Source of the DNA: Mumia sp050632745
GTDB taxonomy: Bacteria > Actinomycetota > Actinomycetes > Propionibacteriales > Nocardioidaceae
Direction of reading: 5' to 3'
Assembly (NCBI RefSeq): GCF_050632745.1
Contig: NZ_JBODSD010000002.1
Span: forward strand, 434,001 to 498,000
Length of the DNA stretch: 64,000 bases
Position numbers and translations under genes: made by a program. Positions 8,438 to 16,514 of the stretch are shown here, in pieces (position 1 is the first letter of the stretch; each line of letters starts with the position of its first letter). The notes below the pieces were generated by a model, which saw only the letters and a program-made list of their open reading frames with translations, was not told where the DNA came from and ran no database searches.

Positions 8438-9040
8438 GTGCCTCCGCGTCTCGTCCTCGCCTCGCAGTCCCCTGCCCGTCTCGCGACCCTGCGCAGCGCC
8501 GGCATCGACCCTGAGGTCGTCGTCTCCGGCGTCGACGAGTCGGTGATCGTGTCCGACGACCCTGTGGTCGTCGCGACGGAGCTGGCGCGGATGAAGGCAC
8601 GCGCCGTCACCCACCGCCTCAAGGACGACGACGCGATCGTCATCGGGTGTGACTCGGTGCTCGCCTTCGACGGCGAGGTGCTCGGCAAGCCCGAAGACGC
8701 CGCGACGGCCACGGCTCGATGGCGGGCGATGCGTGGGCAGGCCGGAGTGCTCCACACCGGGCACTGTGTCCGGATCGGTGAGCGCGAGGTCTCCGACGAC
8801 GCGGCCACGACGGTGCACTTCGCCGACATCGACGACGCGGAGATCGAGGCCTACGTCGCCACGGGCGAGCCGCTCCAGGTGGCCGGAGCCTTCACGATCG
8901 ACGGGCTCGGCGGCGCGTTCGTGGAGCGGATCGAGGGCGACCACCACAACGTCGTCGGGCTCTCCTTGCCGCTGGTGCGCAGCATGCTCGCCGGACTCGG
9001 CGTCCGGTGGACCGACTTCTGGGCGACGCGGAGCGCCTGA
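8438..9040 (+). CDS. maf: Maf-family nucleoside triphosphate pyrophosphatase
   Basis: Maf proteins hydrolyse non-canonical or modified nucleoside triphosphates to monophosphates, a housecleaning role. This one is 200 residues. It opens with the conserved LASQSPARLATL segment (the Ser and Arg of the family SxxR) and contains the DSVLAFDGEVLGKP substrate loop, with Asp as the probable base. Its 3' end is 4 bp from the convergent end of the DUF222/HNH gene. In related actinobacteria maf is often close to carboxylase genes, as here. Confidence 0.92.
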   Translation: MPPRLVLASQSPARLATLRSAGIDPEVVVSGVDESVIVSDDPVVVATELARMKARAVTHRLKDDDAIVIGCDSVLAFDGEVLGKPEDAATATARWRAMRGQAGVLHTGHCVRIGEREVSDDAATTVHFADIDDAEIEAYVATGEPLQVAGAFTIDGLGGAFVERIEGDHHNVVGLSLPLVRSMLAGLGVRWTDFWATRSA

Positions 9041-9044
9041 GCCC

Positions 9045-10679
9045 TCACGTCCGCAGACGCAGGAGCCGGTGCAGGTGCCCCTCGAGTGGTGAGTGCGGAT
9101 CGGGCCGGAGCGCGCGCCGCGTAGTCGTCGGTCCGCGCCGACCGCGGCGGGCGTGCGCGCCGCCGCGAGCACGCTCGCCACCGCGAGCACGCTCGCCACC
9201 GCGAGCGCCTTCGGGAACGCGGGCACGCACGACGACGCGCGCGTGGTCCGTCTCGTGGGAGCGGAGCGCGACGGTGGCGCGGCCCAGCACCGGGAGCACC
9301 GCGTCAACCAGCACCGGCTTGCCGGGCATCGGGCTGGCTGGCACCGGCGTCGCTGGCATAGGGCTGGCTGGCACCGGGTCAGCCGGCACGGGAGAAGGAT
9401 CGCGCAGGAGACGACGCAGCCCGCGCAACCGATCGCTGAGCCGTTGCCGCTGGATGCGATGGCGGTCCTCGATCTCGAGGATCCTCGCACCCTTGCGCCG
9501 ACTGAACACGAATCCTCGTGCACCGTCGGACTCCACCCACAGCCTGCCGGCGTGGATCAGCTGATGGCACCGCGGACACAGGCCCACGAGGTTGTCGAGG
9601 TCGGTCCGGCCGCCGTCGCGATCCCACCATGCCGCGTGGTGTAGCTCCAGGTGCGTGCCTCGGCACGACGGGTTGGCGCAGATCCCGCCCTGGCGGGCGA
9701 GGACGACCTGACGCTGTTTGTACGTCGCCAGCCGGTGGGTGCGCCCGACATTGAGGATGTCGGCCTGCGGCGTCGGCCCGGCCGTGACGCCGTCGACCAG
9801 AAAGTCGGTCCGATCGGCGCCGCAGCTCAGGTAGTCGAAGAGCTTCGGGCCGACAGGTCCCCATCCCGCCAGGACCGGCGGCTCTGCTCCAGGCTGTCCG
9901 GCGAGCCACTCCGCACTGACCAGCACCCCCACCTGCGGACGCACACCACGGTCGGACGGCAGCCCGTGGTCGAGCACCGAGGCGGCCAGATCACCGATGG
10001 CGTCGACGCGGCGCTGCGCGGGCGTGCGCTCGTCGTCGGCCCCACGCGGCGCCGACGCAGCGGTCAGCCACGTCTTGAACCGGGAGCCGTTGACCGCGTC
10101 GAGGAAGCCGTTGACGTGGTAGCCCTCGCCGCACCGCGCGATCGTCAGGTCGTGCTTGTCCATGCCTGCGACGTAGGCACGGTCCAGCTCCTCCGGGTGA
10201 GCGACCTCGACGAGCATCGTCAGCTGCTCGGTCAGCTCACCGGGCTCGCACACCCGGGCGACGTCGAGCATGACGTCCTCGGCAGCCTCGACGATCGCGC
10301 GATCCGCCTTCTTCAGAGCGACCGTGAACGCGTCGACGTGCCCCCGGCGGATCTCGCCGGCCCGGTGCGCCGCGCCGACTGCGGGCAGGACGCGCATGGT
10401 CCGCCCCGCAGCCACCGCCTTGCGTGTCTGCCCGGCGTCCCAGCACATCTCGCGCCGAGCCCAGGCCGCCGCGGTGGACGCACCCTCGGCCTCGTGGGCC
10501 GCCTGCTCCTGCATGTGGTCGAACCACGTCGCCTGCAGACCGGCCAGGCGGTCCTCGACGCGACCCAGGCGCCGCATCGTCTCGCACGTCTGCTCGTCCG
10601 TCGCCAAGGCGACCGGCTGGGCGGCGAGCGCATCCAGCGCCGCCTCCAGCTGATCAAGCATCTCGACTGTGTCGAACAT
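9045..10679 (-). CDS. DUF222/HNH endonuclease-like protein (13E12 family)
   Basis: A 544-residue member of the 13E12 repeat family, abundant and often duplicated in actinobacteria. The N-terminal DUF222 part covers roughly 1-330. The C-terminal HNH module follows, with CANPSC, the catalytic-type LELHHAAWW, the LDNLVGLCPRCHQLIH segment and four Cys likely binding zinc. After the HNH the last ~110 residues are low complexity: Pro/Ala/Met repeats, then Arg/Gly/Glu repeats encoded by tandem DNA repeats. Function is unknown; nuclease activity is inferred from intact HNH residues. I start at the ATG at 10679 because the longer frame upstream lacks the family pattern. Confidence 0.85.
   Translation of the reverse strand: MFDTVEMLDQLEAALDALAAQPVALATDEQTCETMRRLGRVEDRLAGLQATWFDHMQEQAAHEAEGASTAAAWARREMCWDAGQTRKAVAAGRTMRVLPAVGAAHRAGEIRRGHVDAFTVALKKADRAIVEAAEDVMLDVARVCEPGELTEQLTMLVEVAHPEELDRAYVAGMDKHDLTIARCGEGYHVNGFLDAVNGSRFKTWLTAASAPRGADDERTPAQRRVDAIGDLAASVLDHGLPSDRGVRPQVGVLVSAEWLAGQPGAEPPVLAGWGPVGPKLFDYLSCGADRTDFLVDGVTAGPTPQADILNVGRTHRLATYKQRQVVLARQGGICANPSCRGTHLELHHAAWWDRDGGRTDLDNLVGLCPRCHQLIHAGRLWVESDGARGFVFSRRKGARILEIEDRHRIQRQRLSDRLRGLRRLLRDPSPVPADPVPASPMPATPVPASPMPGKPVLVDAVLPVLGRATVALRSHETDHARVVVRARVPEGARGGERARGGERARGGAHARRGRRGPTTTRRALRPDPHSPLEGHLHRLLRLRT
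9163..9206. repeat. Tandem 18-bp repeat in the DUF222/HNH gene
   Basis: CCGCGAGCACGCTCGCCA is present twice head to tail without mismatch (9163-9180 and 9181-9198), followed by 8 bases that begin a third copy. It encodes the Arg-Gly-Gly-Glu-Arg-Ala repeats at the C terminus. Since 18 bp keeps the frame, copy-number change would alter protein length without frameshift. Confidence 0.85.
9326..9385. repeat. Tandem 30-bp imperfect repeat in the DUF222/HNH gene
   Basis: Two adjacent 30-bp units (9326-9355 and 9356-9385) share a 17-base identical core, GGGCTGGCTGGCACCGG, and encode the Pro-Ala-Ser-Pro-Met-Pro-type linker that follows the HNH module. Further degenerate copies continue on both sides. 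Confidence 0.75.
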
Positions 10680-10686
10680 GTGTTCG

Positions 10687-10692
10687 ATACTA
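10687..10692 (-). promoter_or_regulatory. -10 element (TAGTAT) for the DUF222/HNH gene
   Basis: TAGTAT ends 7 bases before the ATG at 10679, one base more than the other leaderless-type sites here. No ribosome site is seen. It lies in the 34-bp gap after the upstream acetyltransferase gene. Confidence 0.5.
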
Positions 10693-10713
10693 CCCGCGTG
10701 TGAGGTCAGAGCG

Positions 10714-11151
10714 CTACCCCTCGTACGGAGCTGTGCGTACCCACCTCCGCCACTCGTCCTGGGGACGGAAGCCCGCCGCCGCCCAGAACGCCGCGCCGTG
10801 CCGGTTGCCCTCGAGCACCATCGCGTCGATCCGTCCGGCACCCACCTCCCGGGCGCGCTGCTCCGCGCTCGCGATCAGCGCCCGAGCCACCCCGCTCCGC
10901 CGTTCCGCCGGGTCGACCGCCAACCGGTACAGGTGGAAGCGCCATCCGTCCCACCCCACGATCAGCGACCCCACGATCCGGCCAGCCCGCTCGGCGACCA
11001 CCAACGCCTCCGGGTCGCGATCGAGGAGACGCAGAACCGCGTCCTCGGTGTCGGCCGGCCGGGAGTCGTTCTCCCCGGCCCGCGACCAGAAGCGGACGAG
11101 GTCGCTCGCATCGTCGGTCCGCGCAGGCCGCATCGTCAGCTCGTTCGTCAT
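10714..11151 (-). CDS. GNAT-family N-acetyltransferase
   Basis: A 145-residue single-domain acetyltransferase of the GNAT (RimI-like) type that would transfer an acetyl group from acetyl-CoA to an unknown amine. The acetyl-CoA loop is LAVDPAERRSGVARALI (motif A, RxxGVA), followed by the usual NRHGAAFWAAAGF segment. The frame stays open far upstream but overlaps the PucR gene; MTNELTMRPAR at 11151 is the natural N terminus, 26 bp after the PucR stop. It may be read through from PucR, though a weak GACGAT hexamer at -12 suggests an extra promoter. Confidence 0.85.
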   Translation of the reverse strand: MTNELTMRPARTDDASDLVRFWSRAGENDSRPADTEDAVLRLLDRDPEALVVAERAGRIVGSLIVGWDGWRFHLYRLAVDPAERRSGVARALIASAEQRAREVGAGRIDAMVLEGNRHGAAFWAAAGFRPQDEWRRWVRTAPYEG

Positions 11152-11177
11152 ACCCCCATCGTCCCGTGCTCCCACGC

Positions 11178-12725
11178 TCATCGACCGGCCCGGTCGAACG
11201 CCGCCTGCGGGTCGAGCCCCGTCCGCAGCCGCCACCCCGTCATCGCCACTCCGAGGGTGACGAGCTGGGCCGGGTCGTCCAGCGGCGTCCCGAGCAGCCG
11301 CTCGATCCGTGCGAGCCGGGCGTACAGCGACTGGCGCCGGATGCCCAGGATCGCGGCGGACCGCGCCTTGCTGCCGCCCGTCGCGAGGTACGCGTCGAGC
11401 GTCCGGACGAGGTCGGCGGAGTGCTGGGTGTCGTACGCGATCAGGGCGCCGAGCTGATCCGCTACGAGCTCCGCGACGAGCGCCGACGACGACTCCGCAG
11501 CGAGGAGCCGGTGCACCCCGACGTCTCGCGCCAGCACGACACCTCGACGGGTCCCGAGCCGTCGAGCAAGGCGCACGACGTCGCGCGCCCGGCCGACCGC
11601 GTCGTGCAGGTCCGCGAGGTCCTCCACCGGTGCCGCGACGCCCAGCGCGCGGACGACGTCGCCCCCGTCGCGTGCCACGAGACGCGCGTACACGTCCTCG
11701 AAAGCCCGGCGCACACGCATCGGCTCGCCCCGGGTCCACCCCTGGGCGACGACCACCGCGTGGCTGCCCGCCGTACCGACGACGCACGGACCGACGACCG
11801 CCTGGACCGCCTCGCGCAAGGCCGGGACGGCGTCACCCACCGGCGTACGCGGATCCACGTCGAGCGCGGCGACGAGGACGTGCCGCCCCGGCTCCGGCGT
11901 CCATCCGGCGGACCCGAGCCGCTCGGCAGCTTCCCGGGCCGACCCGACCACCCCCGCAGCGAGGTCCGCGACCAGCGACTGCGCCGCCGACGGCCGGTCG
12001 CCCGGTCCCAGGTGGCGCGCCAGCTCGAGAGCGACGGCGACCGCCGCCCGCTGGGCGACCGCGTTCCTGCGCGCGCTCGGCGACCCCTGCAGCGCCAGTC
12101 GCCCGAGCACCCCGCCGGATCCCCGCACGTCGGCCTCCGTCGGTCCGCCCGGGAGGGCGCCCACGCTGATCCTGCTCCGCTCCACCAGGCGTCCGTCCTC
12201 GTCGTGCAGCGCGACAGCGCACCCCGCCAGGCGCGCGGTCGCGTCGAGGAGCGCCACCATGCCCTGTCCCGCGACGACCGTCCCCAGCAGCTCCTGCCAG
12301 ATCGGCTCGCCCGACCGTGACGTGCTCATCCGCCGCCGTACGAGGAGGTCGTGGAAGTCCTCGACCATCCGCTCGAACGGCACGACGGCGGTCAGCGCGA
12401 GGAACACGACGCCCCGCCGCTCCGCCGCGGCCACCAGCTCGGCGGGCACCTCGAAGAACGACCGGCCCACCTCGAGCGCGAGCGCCACGCACCCGGCGTC
12501 CGCGAGCTGGTCGACGTACGCCGTGAGCTGCGCCGCCGACCGGCCGTGCAGGCCGAGTCCGCTGGTGAGGAGGACCTCGCCGCCCGCCAGCAGCCCTCCC
12601 ATCTCGTACACCTCCGAGGAGTGCACCCACCGGACCGTCGTGGTGTCGGGGTCGCCGGTCACCACCTTGACGGCAGCGGCACGGAACGACGGCGTCTCGA
12701 GGACCTCGCGCAGGGTCGGGAGCAT
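11178..12725 (-). CDS. PucR-family transcriptional regulator of pyrimidine/purine catabolism
   Basis: A 515-residue regulator. The N-terminal PucR ligand domain (about 5-125) starts at MLPTLREVLETPSF. A middle region (about 290-400) matches the GGDEF-like/CdaR section, and a C-terminal Fis-type helix-turn-helix (PucR C-terminal HTH) contains KARSAAILGIRRQSLYARLARIERLLG. The start at 12725 was chosen because the longer frame contains intergenic sequence. It is transcribed away from the cytosine deaminase/permease pair across a 124-bp gap with an inverted repeat, so it probably controls that pair in response to pyrimidine or a related signal. Activator or repressor action cannot be told. Confidence 0.9.
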   Translation of the reverse strand: MLPTLREVLETPSFRAAAVKVVTGDPDTTTVRWVHSSEVYEMGGLLAGGEVLLTSGLGLHGRSAAQLTAYVDQLADAGCVALALEVGRSFFEVPAELVAAAERRGVVFLALTAVVPFERMVEDFHDLLVRRRMSTSRSGEPIWQELLGTVVAGQGMVALLDATARLAGCAVALHDEDGRLVERSRISVGALPGGPTEADVRGSGGVLGRLALQGSPSARRNAVAQRAAVAVALELARHLGPGDRPSAAQSLVADLAAGVVGSAREAAERLGSAGWTPEPGRHVLVAALDVDPRTPVGDAVPALREAVQAVVGPCVVGTAGSHAVVVAQGWTRGEPMRVRRAFEDVYARLVARDGGDVVRALGVAAPVEDLADLHDAVGRARDVVRLARRLGTRRGVVLARDVGVHRLLAAESSSALVAELVADQLGALIAYDTQHSADLVRTLDAYLATGGSKARSAAILGIRRQSLYARLARIERLLGTPLDDPAQLVTLGVAMTGWRLRTGLDPQAAFDRAGR

Positions 12726-12747
12726 GCCCCCAGGATGGCTGACACGG

Positions 12748-12791
12748 GACGTTCCGTCGTACGGATGCCCCTGCCAGACGGACAGAACGTC
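12748..12791. promoter_or_regulatory. Candidate PucR operator between pucR-like and deaminase genes
   Basis: GACGTTC (12748-12754) and its reverse complement GAACGTC (12785-12791) flank 30 bases in the divergent promoter region. The arms extend imperfectly to CGTC and GACG, the outer one carrying four extra bases. The wide spacing would suit two dimers or a looped complex. Nothing else in the gap is so symmetrical. Confidence 0.4.
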
Positions 12792-12849
12792 TCTTGTGAG
12801 GTCTCCACGACTCCTGGTCTCGTAGACCCCATCCACCCAGGAGGACCGC

Positions 12850-13320
12850 ATGACGACACCGACCGACGCCCACGACGACCGCTACTTCCTCGGTCTGGCG
12901 ATCGAGCAGGCCCGCATCGGCTGGGAGGAGGGAGGCGTACCGATCGGTGCCGCCCTGGTCCACGAAGGGAAGGTGCTCGCCGTCGGGCGCAACCGGCGCG
13001 TCCAGATGGGCAGCGCGATCCGTCACGGCGAGACCGACTGCATCGAGAACGCGGGGCGGCTCCCGGCGAGCGTCTACCGCAACAGCGTCCTCTACACGAC
13101 GCTGTCGCCCTGCACGATGTGCGCGGGCACGGCGATCCTGTACGAGATCCCGCGCATCGTCGTCGGGGAGAACCGGACGTTCGAGGCCTCCGAGGACTGG
13201 CTCCGGTCGCACGGCACGACCGTCGACGTGGTGGACGACCCCGAGTGCCTCGCACTCATGCAGCGCATGCTCGACGAGCGACCCGCGCTGTGGGCCGAGG
13301 ACATCGGGGAGGAGGCGTGA
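12850..13320 (+). CDS. Yeast-type cytosine deaminase
   Basis: A 156-residue zinc-dependent deaminase whose residues closely follow the fungal FCY1 cytosine deaminase pattern: HGETD with zinc ligand His59 and catalytic Glu61, LPASVYRNSVLYTTLSPC, zinc ligands Cys88 and Cys91 in SPCTMC, and the IPRIVVGEN strand. It should convert cytosine to uracil and ammonia. This is not the E. coli CodA amidohydrolase fold. A GGAGGA ribosome site precedes the ATG. The permease start overlaps its stop, so uptake and deamination are coupled. Confidence 0.92.
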   Translation: MTTPTDAHDDRYFLGLAIEQARIGWEEGGVPIGAALVHEGKVLAVGRNRRVQMGSAIRHGETDCIENAGRLPASVYRNSVLYTTLSPCTMCAGTAILYEIPRIVVGENRTFEASEDWLRSHGTTVDVVDDPECLALMQRMLDERPALWAEDIGEEA

Positions 13321-14627
13321 GCGGGTCGGCCGAGACCGGGGCCGCCCGGCAGGGCGTTGCGACCGACGACCCGATCGACCCGGACTATCCCGTCACGCCG
13401 GTCCCTGCGCACGCCCGCAAGTCCTTCTTCTCCCTCGCCGTCGTCCTGCTCGGGTTCACGGTCTTCACGCCGACGATGCTGGCCGGCGCCGCGATCGGTC
13501 CGGCGTTCTCGTTCTGGGGTCTGATCGCGGTCATCCTCGCGGGCTCGGCGATCCTCGGCACCTATGTGGCCTTCATGGGCTACGTCGGCGCCCGGACGGG
13601 GCTGACGACGGTCGTGATGGCGCGCTACAGCTTCGGCAACCGCGGCTCGAAGCTGGCCTCGATCCTCCTCGGCGGGACGCAGATCGGCTGGTACGGCGTC
13701 GTGGTGGGCACCATCGGCGACCTGACGGCGCAGGCGGCGGGCTGGGAGTCGTACGGCGCGAAGGCCTCGATCATGGTCGCGACGAGCGCGCTGATGTGCC
13801 TCACCGCCTGCTACGGCTACCGCGGGATGTACTGGGTGTCGCTGATCTCGACGCCGCTCATCCTGATCCTCGCGGTCTGGGTGGTCGTCCGGTCGCTCGA
13901 GGAGGTCGGCGGCTTCTCCGGCCTGACGGAGGTCGAGCCCACCGCGACGATGACGATCGCGGTCGCGATCACGACGGTGGTCGGCACCTTCGTCTCCGCC
14001 GGGACCCAGGCGCCCAACTGGACCCGCTTCGCCCGCAGCGGCTCGAACGCCGTCTGGGCCTGCGTGATCGGGTTCCTCGTCGGCAACGGGCTGATGATCC
14101 TGTTCGGCGCGATCGGCGCGATCACGTTCGGCGAAGGCGACTTCGTCCTCGTCCTCTACAACCTCGGCCTCGTCGGGTGGGGCGTGTTCCTCCTGTTCGG
14201 CAACCTGTGGAAGAGCAACGCCGACACCGCGTACGCGTTCGGGGTCGCCGGCGCTGAGCTGTTCGAGCGGCCGACGAAGATCCCGTTCGTGATCGGTGGC
14301 TCGGTCATCGGCACGGTGCTGGCGCTCACCGGTGTCCAGAACCACCTCGTCGACTACCTGACGCTGCTCGGCACCTTCATCCCGCCGCTCGGGGGCGTGA
14401 TCATCGCGGACTACTTCTGCCGCTGGCGCCGCGGGATCGGCGACGCCGACACGGCCCGCGTCCCGGCGTTCGAGTGGCGCCACCTCGGCGTCTACGCGGT
14501 CGCAGGGTTCCTTGCGTGGCTGTCCGGTGAGCTCGAGATCGGCATCCCGCCGCTGATCGGCATCGTCGTCGCCGTGGTCCTCACGGTCGTGCTGGACTGG
14601 ACGCGGCGGCGCGCCGCCGTCGCCTGA
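13317..14627 (+). CDS. codB: NCS1-family cytosine permease
   Basis: A 436-residue membrane transporter of the nucleobase:cation symporter-1 family with about 12 hydrophobic segments. CodB-like signatures include ARKSFFSLAVVLLGFTVFTP near the N terminus, the GLTTVVMARYSFGNRGS loop and SAGTQAPNWTRFARS. It likely imports cytosine for the deaminase encoded just upstream; the GTG start overlaps that gene's TGA. The unit is divergent from pucR-like and ends 10 bp from a convergent acetyltransferase. The symbol is assigned from family and context; other nucleobases remain possible. Confidence 0.9.
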   Translation: MSGSAETGAARQGVATDDPIDPDYPVTPVPAHARKSFFSLAVVLLGFTVFTPTMLAGAAIGPAFSFWGLIAVILAGSAILGTYVAFMGYVGARTGLTTVVMARYSFGNRGSKLASILLGGTQIGWYGVVVGTIGDLTAQAAGWESYGAKASIMVATSALMCLTACYGYRGMYWVSLISTPLILILAVWVVVRSLEEVGGFSGLTEVEPTATMTIAVAITTVVGTFVSAGTQAPNWTRFARSGSNAVWACVIGFLVGNGLMILFGAIGAITFGEGDFVLVLYNLGLVGWGVFLLFGNLWKSNADTAYAFGVAGAELFERPTKIPFVIGGSVIGTVLALTGVQNHLVDYLTLLGTFIPPLGGVIIADYFCRWRRGIGDADTARVPAFEWRHLGVYAVAGFLAWLSGELEIGIPPLIGIVVAVVLTVVLDWTRRRAAVA

Positions 14628-14637
14628 GACCGGGCGC

Positions 14638-15201
14638 TCACGCGAGCGCCAGCACCATCTCCTGCTCGAGGCCGCCGTGGAGGACGGCGGGGAACGACGC
14701 GCCGGTCGCGACGAATCCCCGCCGCCGGTAGTAGCCGGCCGCCCGCGGGTTGTCCTCGTGCACGTGCAGGTAGAGGCGGTCGAGGCCCTGCTCGTCGCGC
14801 GCCCACGCGACGACGGCGTCGAGCAGGGCGTCGGTCACGCCGGTCTCCCGCCCGCGCACCCGCGGGTCGACGAAGACGCCGACGAGGTTCGCGCGGGGCG
14901 GAGCGTCCGGGTCGGCGACGACGCCGTCGGTCGCGTACGCCGGCACGCCGCGCGAGACGAATCCCGCCATCGACCCGACCCAGAGCCCGGCATCGTCGCC
15001 GTCGACGAGCCGCGCGACGACCTGCACGTTGCCCGGCGAGACGCTGCGCGCCGCACGGGCACGCCAGTTGTCCTCGCCGACGCGGAGGGCCTCCTCGTAC
15101 CGCTCGCCGTACGCGATCGGCGTGTCCCTCAACGCCCGGAGCCTCAGCTCCCGCAGCTGCTCCCACTCGCTCTCGGCCGGTCGGACCACCTCGTACGCCA
15201 C
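14638..15201 (-). CDS. GNAT-family N-acetyltransferase
   Basis: A 187-residue acetyltransferase. The acetyl-CoA binding region is LVGVFVDPRVRGRETGVTDALLDAVVAWA and the C-terminal motif is LYLHVHEDNPRAAGYYRRRGF, both typical of GNAT enzymes. The pyrophosphate loop reads RGRETGV in place of the usual RGxGxG/A. The GTG at 15201 begins at VAYEVVRPAESEWEQLR, a usual start for this subgroup, and lies 11 bp after the acyl-CoA dehydrogenase stop, so it is probably the second gene of that unit. The acceptor substrate is unknown. Confidence 0.85.
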   Translation of the reverse strand: MAYEVVRPAESEWEQLRELRLRALRDTPIAYGERYEEALRVGEDNWRARAARSVSPGNVQVVARLVDGDDAGLWVGSMAGFVSRGVPAYATDGVVADPDAPPRANLVGVFVDPRVRGRETGVTDALLDAVVAWARDEQGLDRLYLHVHEDNPRAAGYYRRRGFVATGASFPAVLHGGLEQEMVLALA

Positions 15202-15212
15202 GGTGGTCGAAC

Positions 15213-16394
15213 CTACTCGACCGGCAGCCCGAGGCCTCGCGCGATCAGCATCCGCTGCACCTCGGAGGTCCCCTCGCCGATCTCGAGGATCTTGGCGTCG
15301 CGGTAGAACCGCGCGACCGGGTACTCCTCCATGAACCCGTAGCCGCCGAGCACCTGGGTCGCGATCCGCGTCGCGGTGACGGCCTGCTCGGTGGCGTACA
15401 GCTTCGCGATCGACGCCGCCTGCTTCAGCTCCTGGCCGCCGACGCCCGCGTCCTTCATGGCGGCCGCCTCGTACGTGAGGGCGCGCGCCGCCCGCGCCGC
15501 GACGGCGAGGTCGGCGATCTGGAACGCGACCCCCTGCTTGCGTCCGATCGGTCCGCCGAAGGTCTCGCGCTCCAGCGCGTACTCGCGCGCCATCTCCAGG
15601 CACGCCTCGATGCACCCGACGGCCAGCGCGGCGATCGCGATGCGGCCGTCGTCCAGCGTGGCGAGGAACTGCGCGTAGCCGCGACCCCGCTCGCCGAGGA
15701 GGTTCTCCTCCGGCACCCGGCACCCCTCGAACGACAGCGGGTGCGTGTCGGAGATGTGCCAGCCGAGCTTGTCGTACGCCGCCTCCGCCACGAAGCCGGG
15801 CGTGCCCGAGGGGACGACGATCGTCGAGATCTCCGGGCGCTCGGTCCCGTCGGCGGCGGTACGGGTCCCCGTCCGCGCCGTCACCGTCACGAGGGACGTG
15901 ATCGAGGAGCCGGAGTTGGTGATGAACTGCTTCGCGCCGTCGATCACCCACTCCCCCTCGACGAGCTCGGCCTTCGTCCGTGTGGCGCCCGCGTCGGAGC
16001 CGGCCCCCGGCTCGGTCAGCCCGAACCCGGCGAGCGCGCGGCCGGCCACGAGGTCGGGGAGCCAGGCCGCCTTCTGCTCGTCGTTGCCGAACGTCAGGAT
16101 CGGGTTGATGCCGAGCCCCACCGCGGCCTCGAGCGTGATGCCGATCGACTGGTCGACGCGCCCCAACTCCTCGATGGCGACGCAGAGGCTCGTGAAGTCG
16201 CCTCCGGAGCCGCCGTACTCCTCGGGCGCCGTGAGCCCGAAGAGCCCGAGGTCGCCCATCTTCGCCACCAGGTCGACCGGGAAGTGGTGGTCGCGGTCCC
16301 ACTGCGCGACGTGCGGAGCGATCTCCGCCCGGGCGAACTCGCGGACGACGGAGCGGAAGGCCTCGTGCTCTGCGGAGAGCGTGCTGTACGTCAT
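15213..16394 (-). CDS. Acyl-CoA dehydrogenase
   Basis: A 393-residue FAD-dependent acyl-CoA dehydrogenase, performing the first oxidation of fatty or branched-chain acyl-CoA. Visible features are the FAD-binding GFGLTEPGAGSDAG segment and FITNSG in the middle beta domain, LGGYGFMEEYPVARFYRDAK near the flavin tail, and IGEGTSEVQR with the catalytic-base Glu in the short-chain/glutaryl position. A GTTAAC double site overlaps its promoter, resembling operators of TetR-type regulators of fatty-acid or branched-chain catabolism. Substrate chain length is not evident. Confidence 0.94.
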   Translation of the reverse strand: MTYSTLSAEHEAFRSVVREFARAEIAPHVAQWDRDHHFPVDLVAKMGDLGLFGLTAPEEYGGSGGDFTSLCVAIEELGRVDQSIGITLEAAVGLGINPILTFGNDEQKAAWLPDLVAGRALAGFGLTEPGAGSDAGATRTKAELVEGEWVIDGAKQFITNSGSSITSLVTVTARTGTRTAADGTERPEISTIVVPSGTPGFVAEAAYDKLGWHISDTHPLSFEGCRVPEENLLGERGRGYAQFLATLDDGRIAIAALAVGCIEACLEMAREYALERETFGGPIGRKQGVAFQIADLAVAARAARALTYEAAAMKDAGVGGQELKQAASIAKLYATEQAVTATRIATQVLGGYGFMEEYPVARFYRDAKILEIGEGTSEVQRMLIARGLGLPVE

Positions 16395-16400
16395 AGCGCG

Positions 16401-16418
16401 ATGTTAACAGCCGTTAAC
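16401..16418 (-). promoter_or_regulatory. Promoter with overlapping GTTAAC-N4-GTTAAC operator for the acyl-CoA dehydrogenase
   Basis: On the minus strand TAACAT (16401-16406) occupies -12 to -7 from the ATG at 16394, a leaderless-type -10. It is embedded in two palindromic GTTAAC hexamers (16403-16408 and 16413-16418) separated by four bases. A protein bound here would cover the promoter, so repression is the simplest model. Confidence 0.6.
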
Positions 16419-16514
16419 CAGGCGATCGAGAGGCGCGGGACGTGGACTCCTGCCGGAGGCGCGGAGGGGGCGCTCTAGACTCGACGGGCAGCCAAGGCAC
16501 CCCGAGGAGCATCC

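Noticed and set aside
9163..9206. CRISPR-like array
   Set aside because: The 18-bp units are contiguous without spacers, lie inside a coding region in frame, and no cas genes are near.
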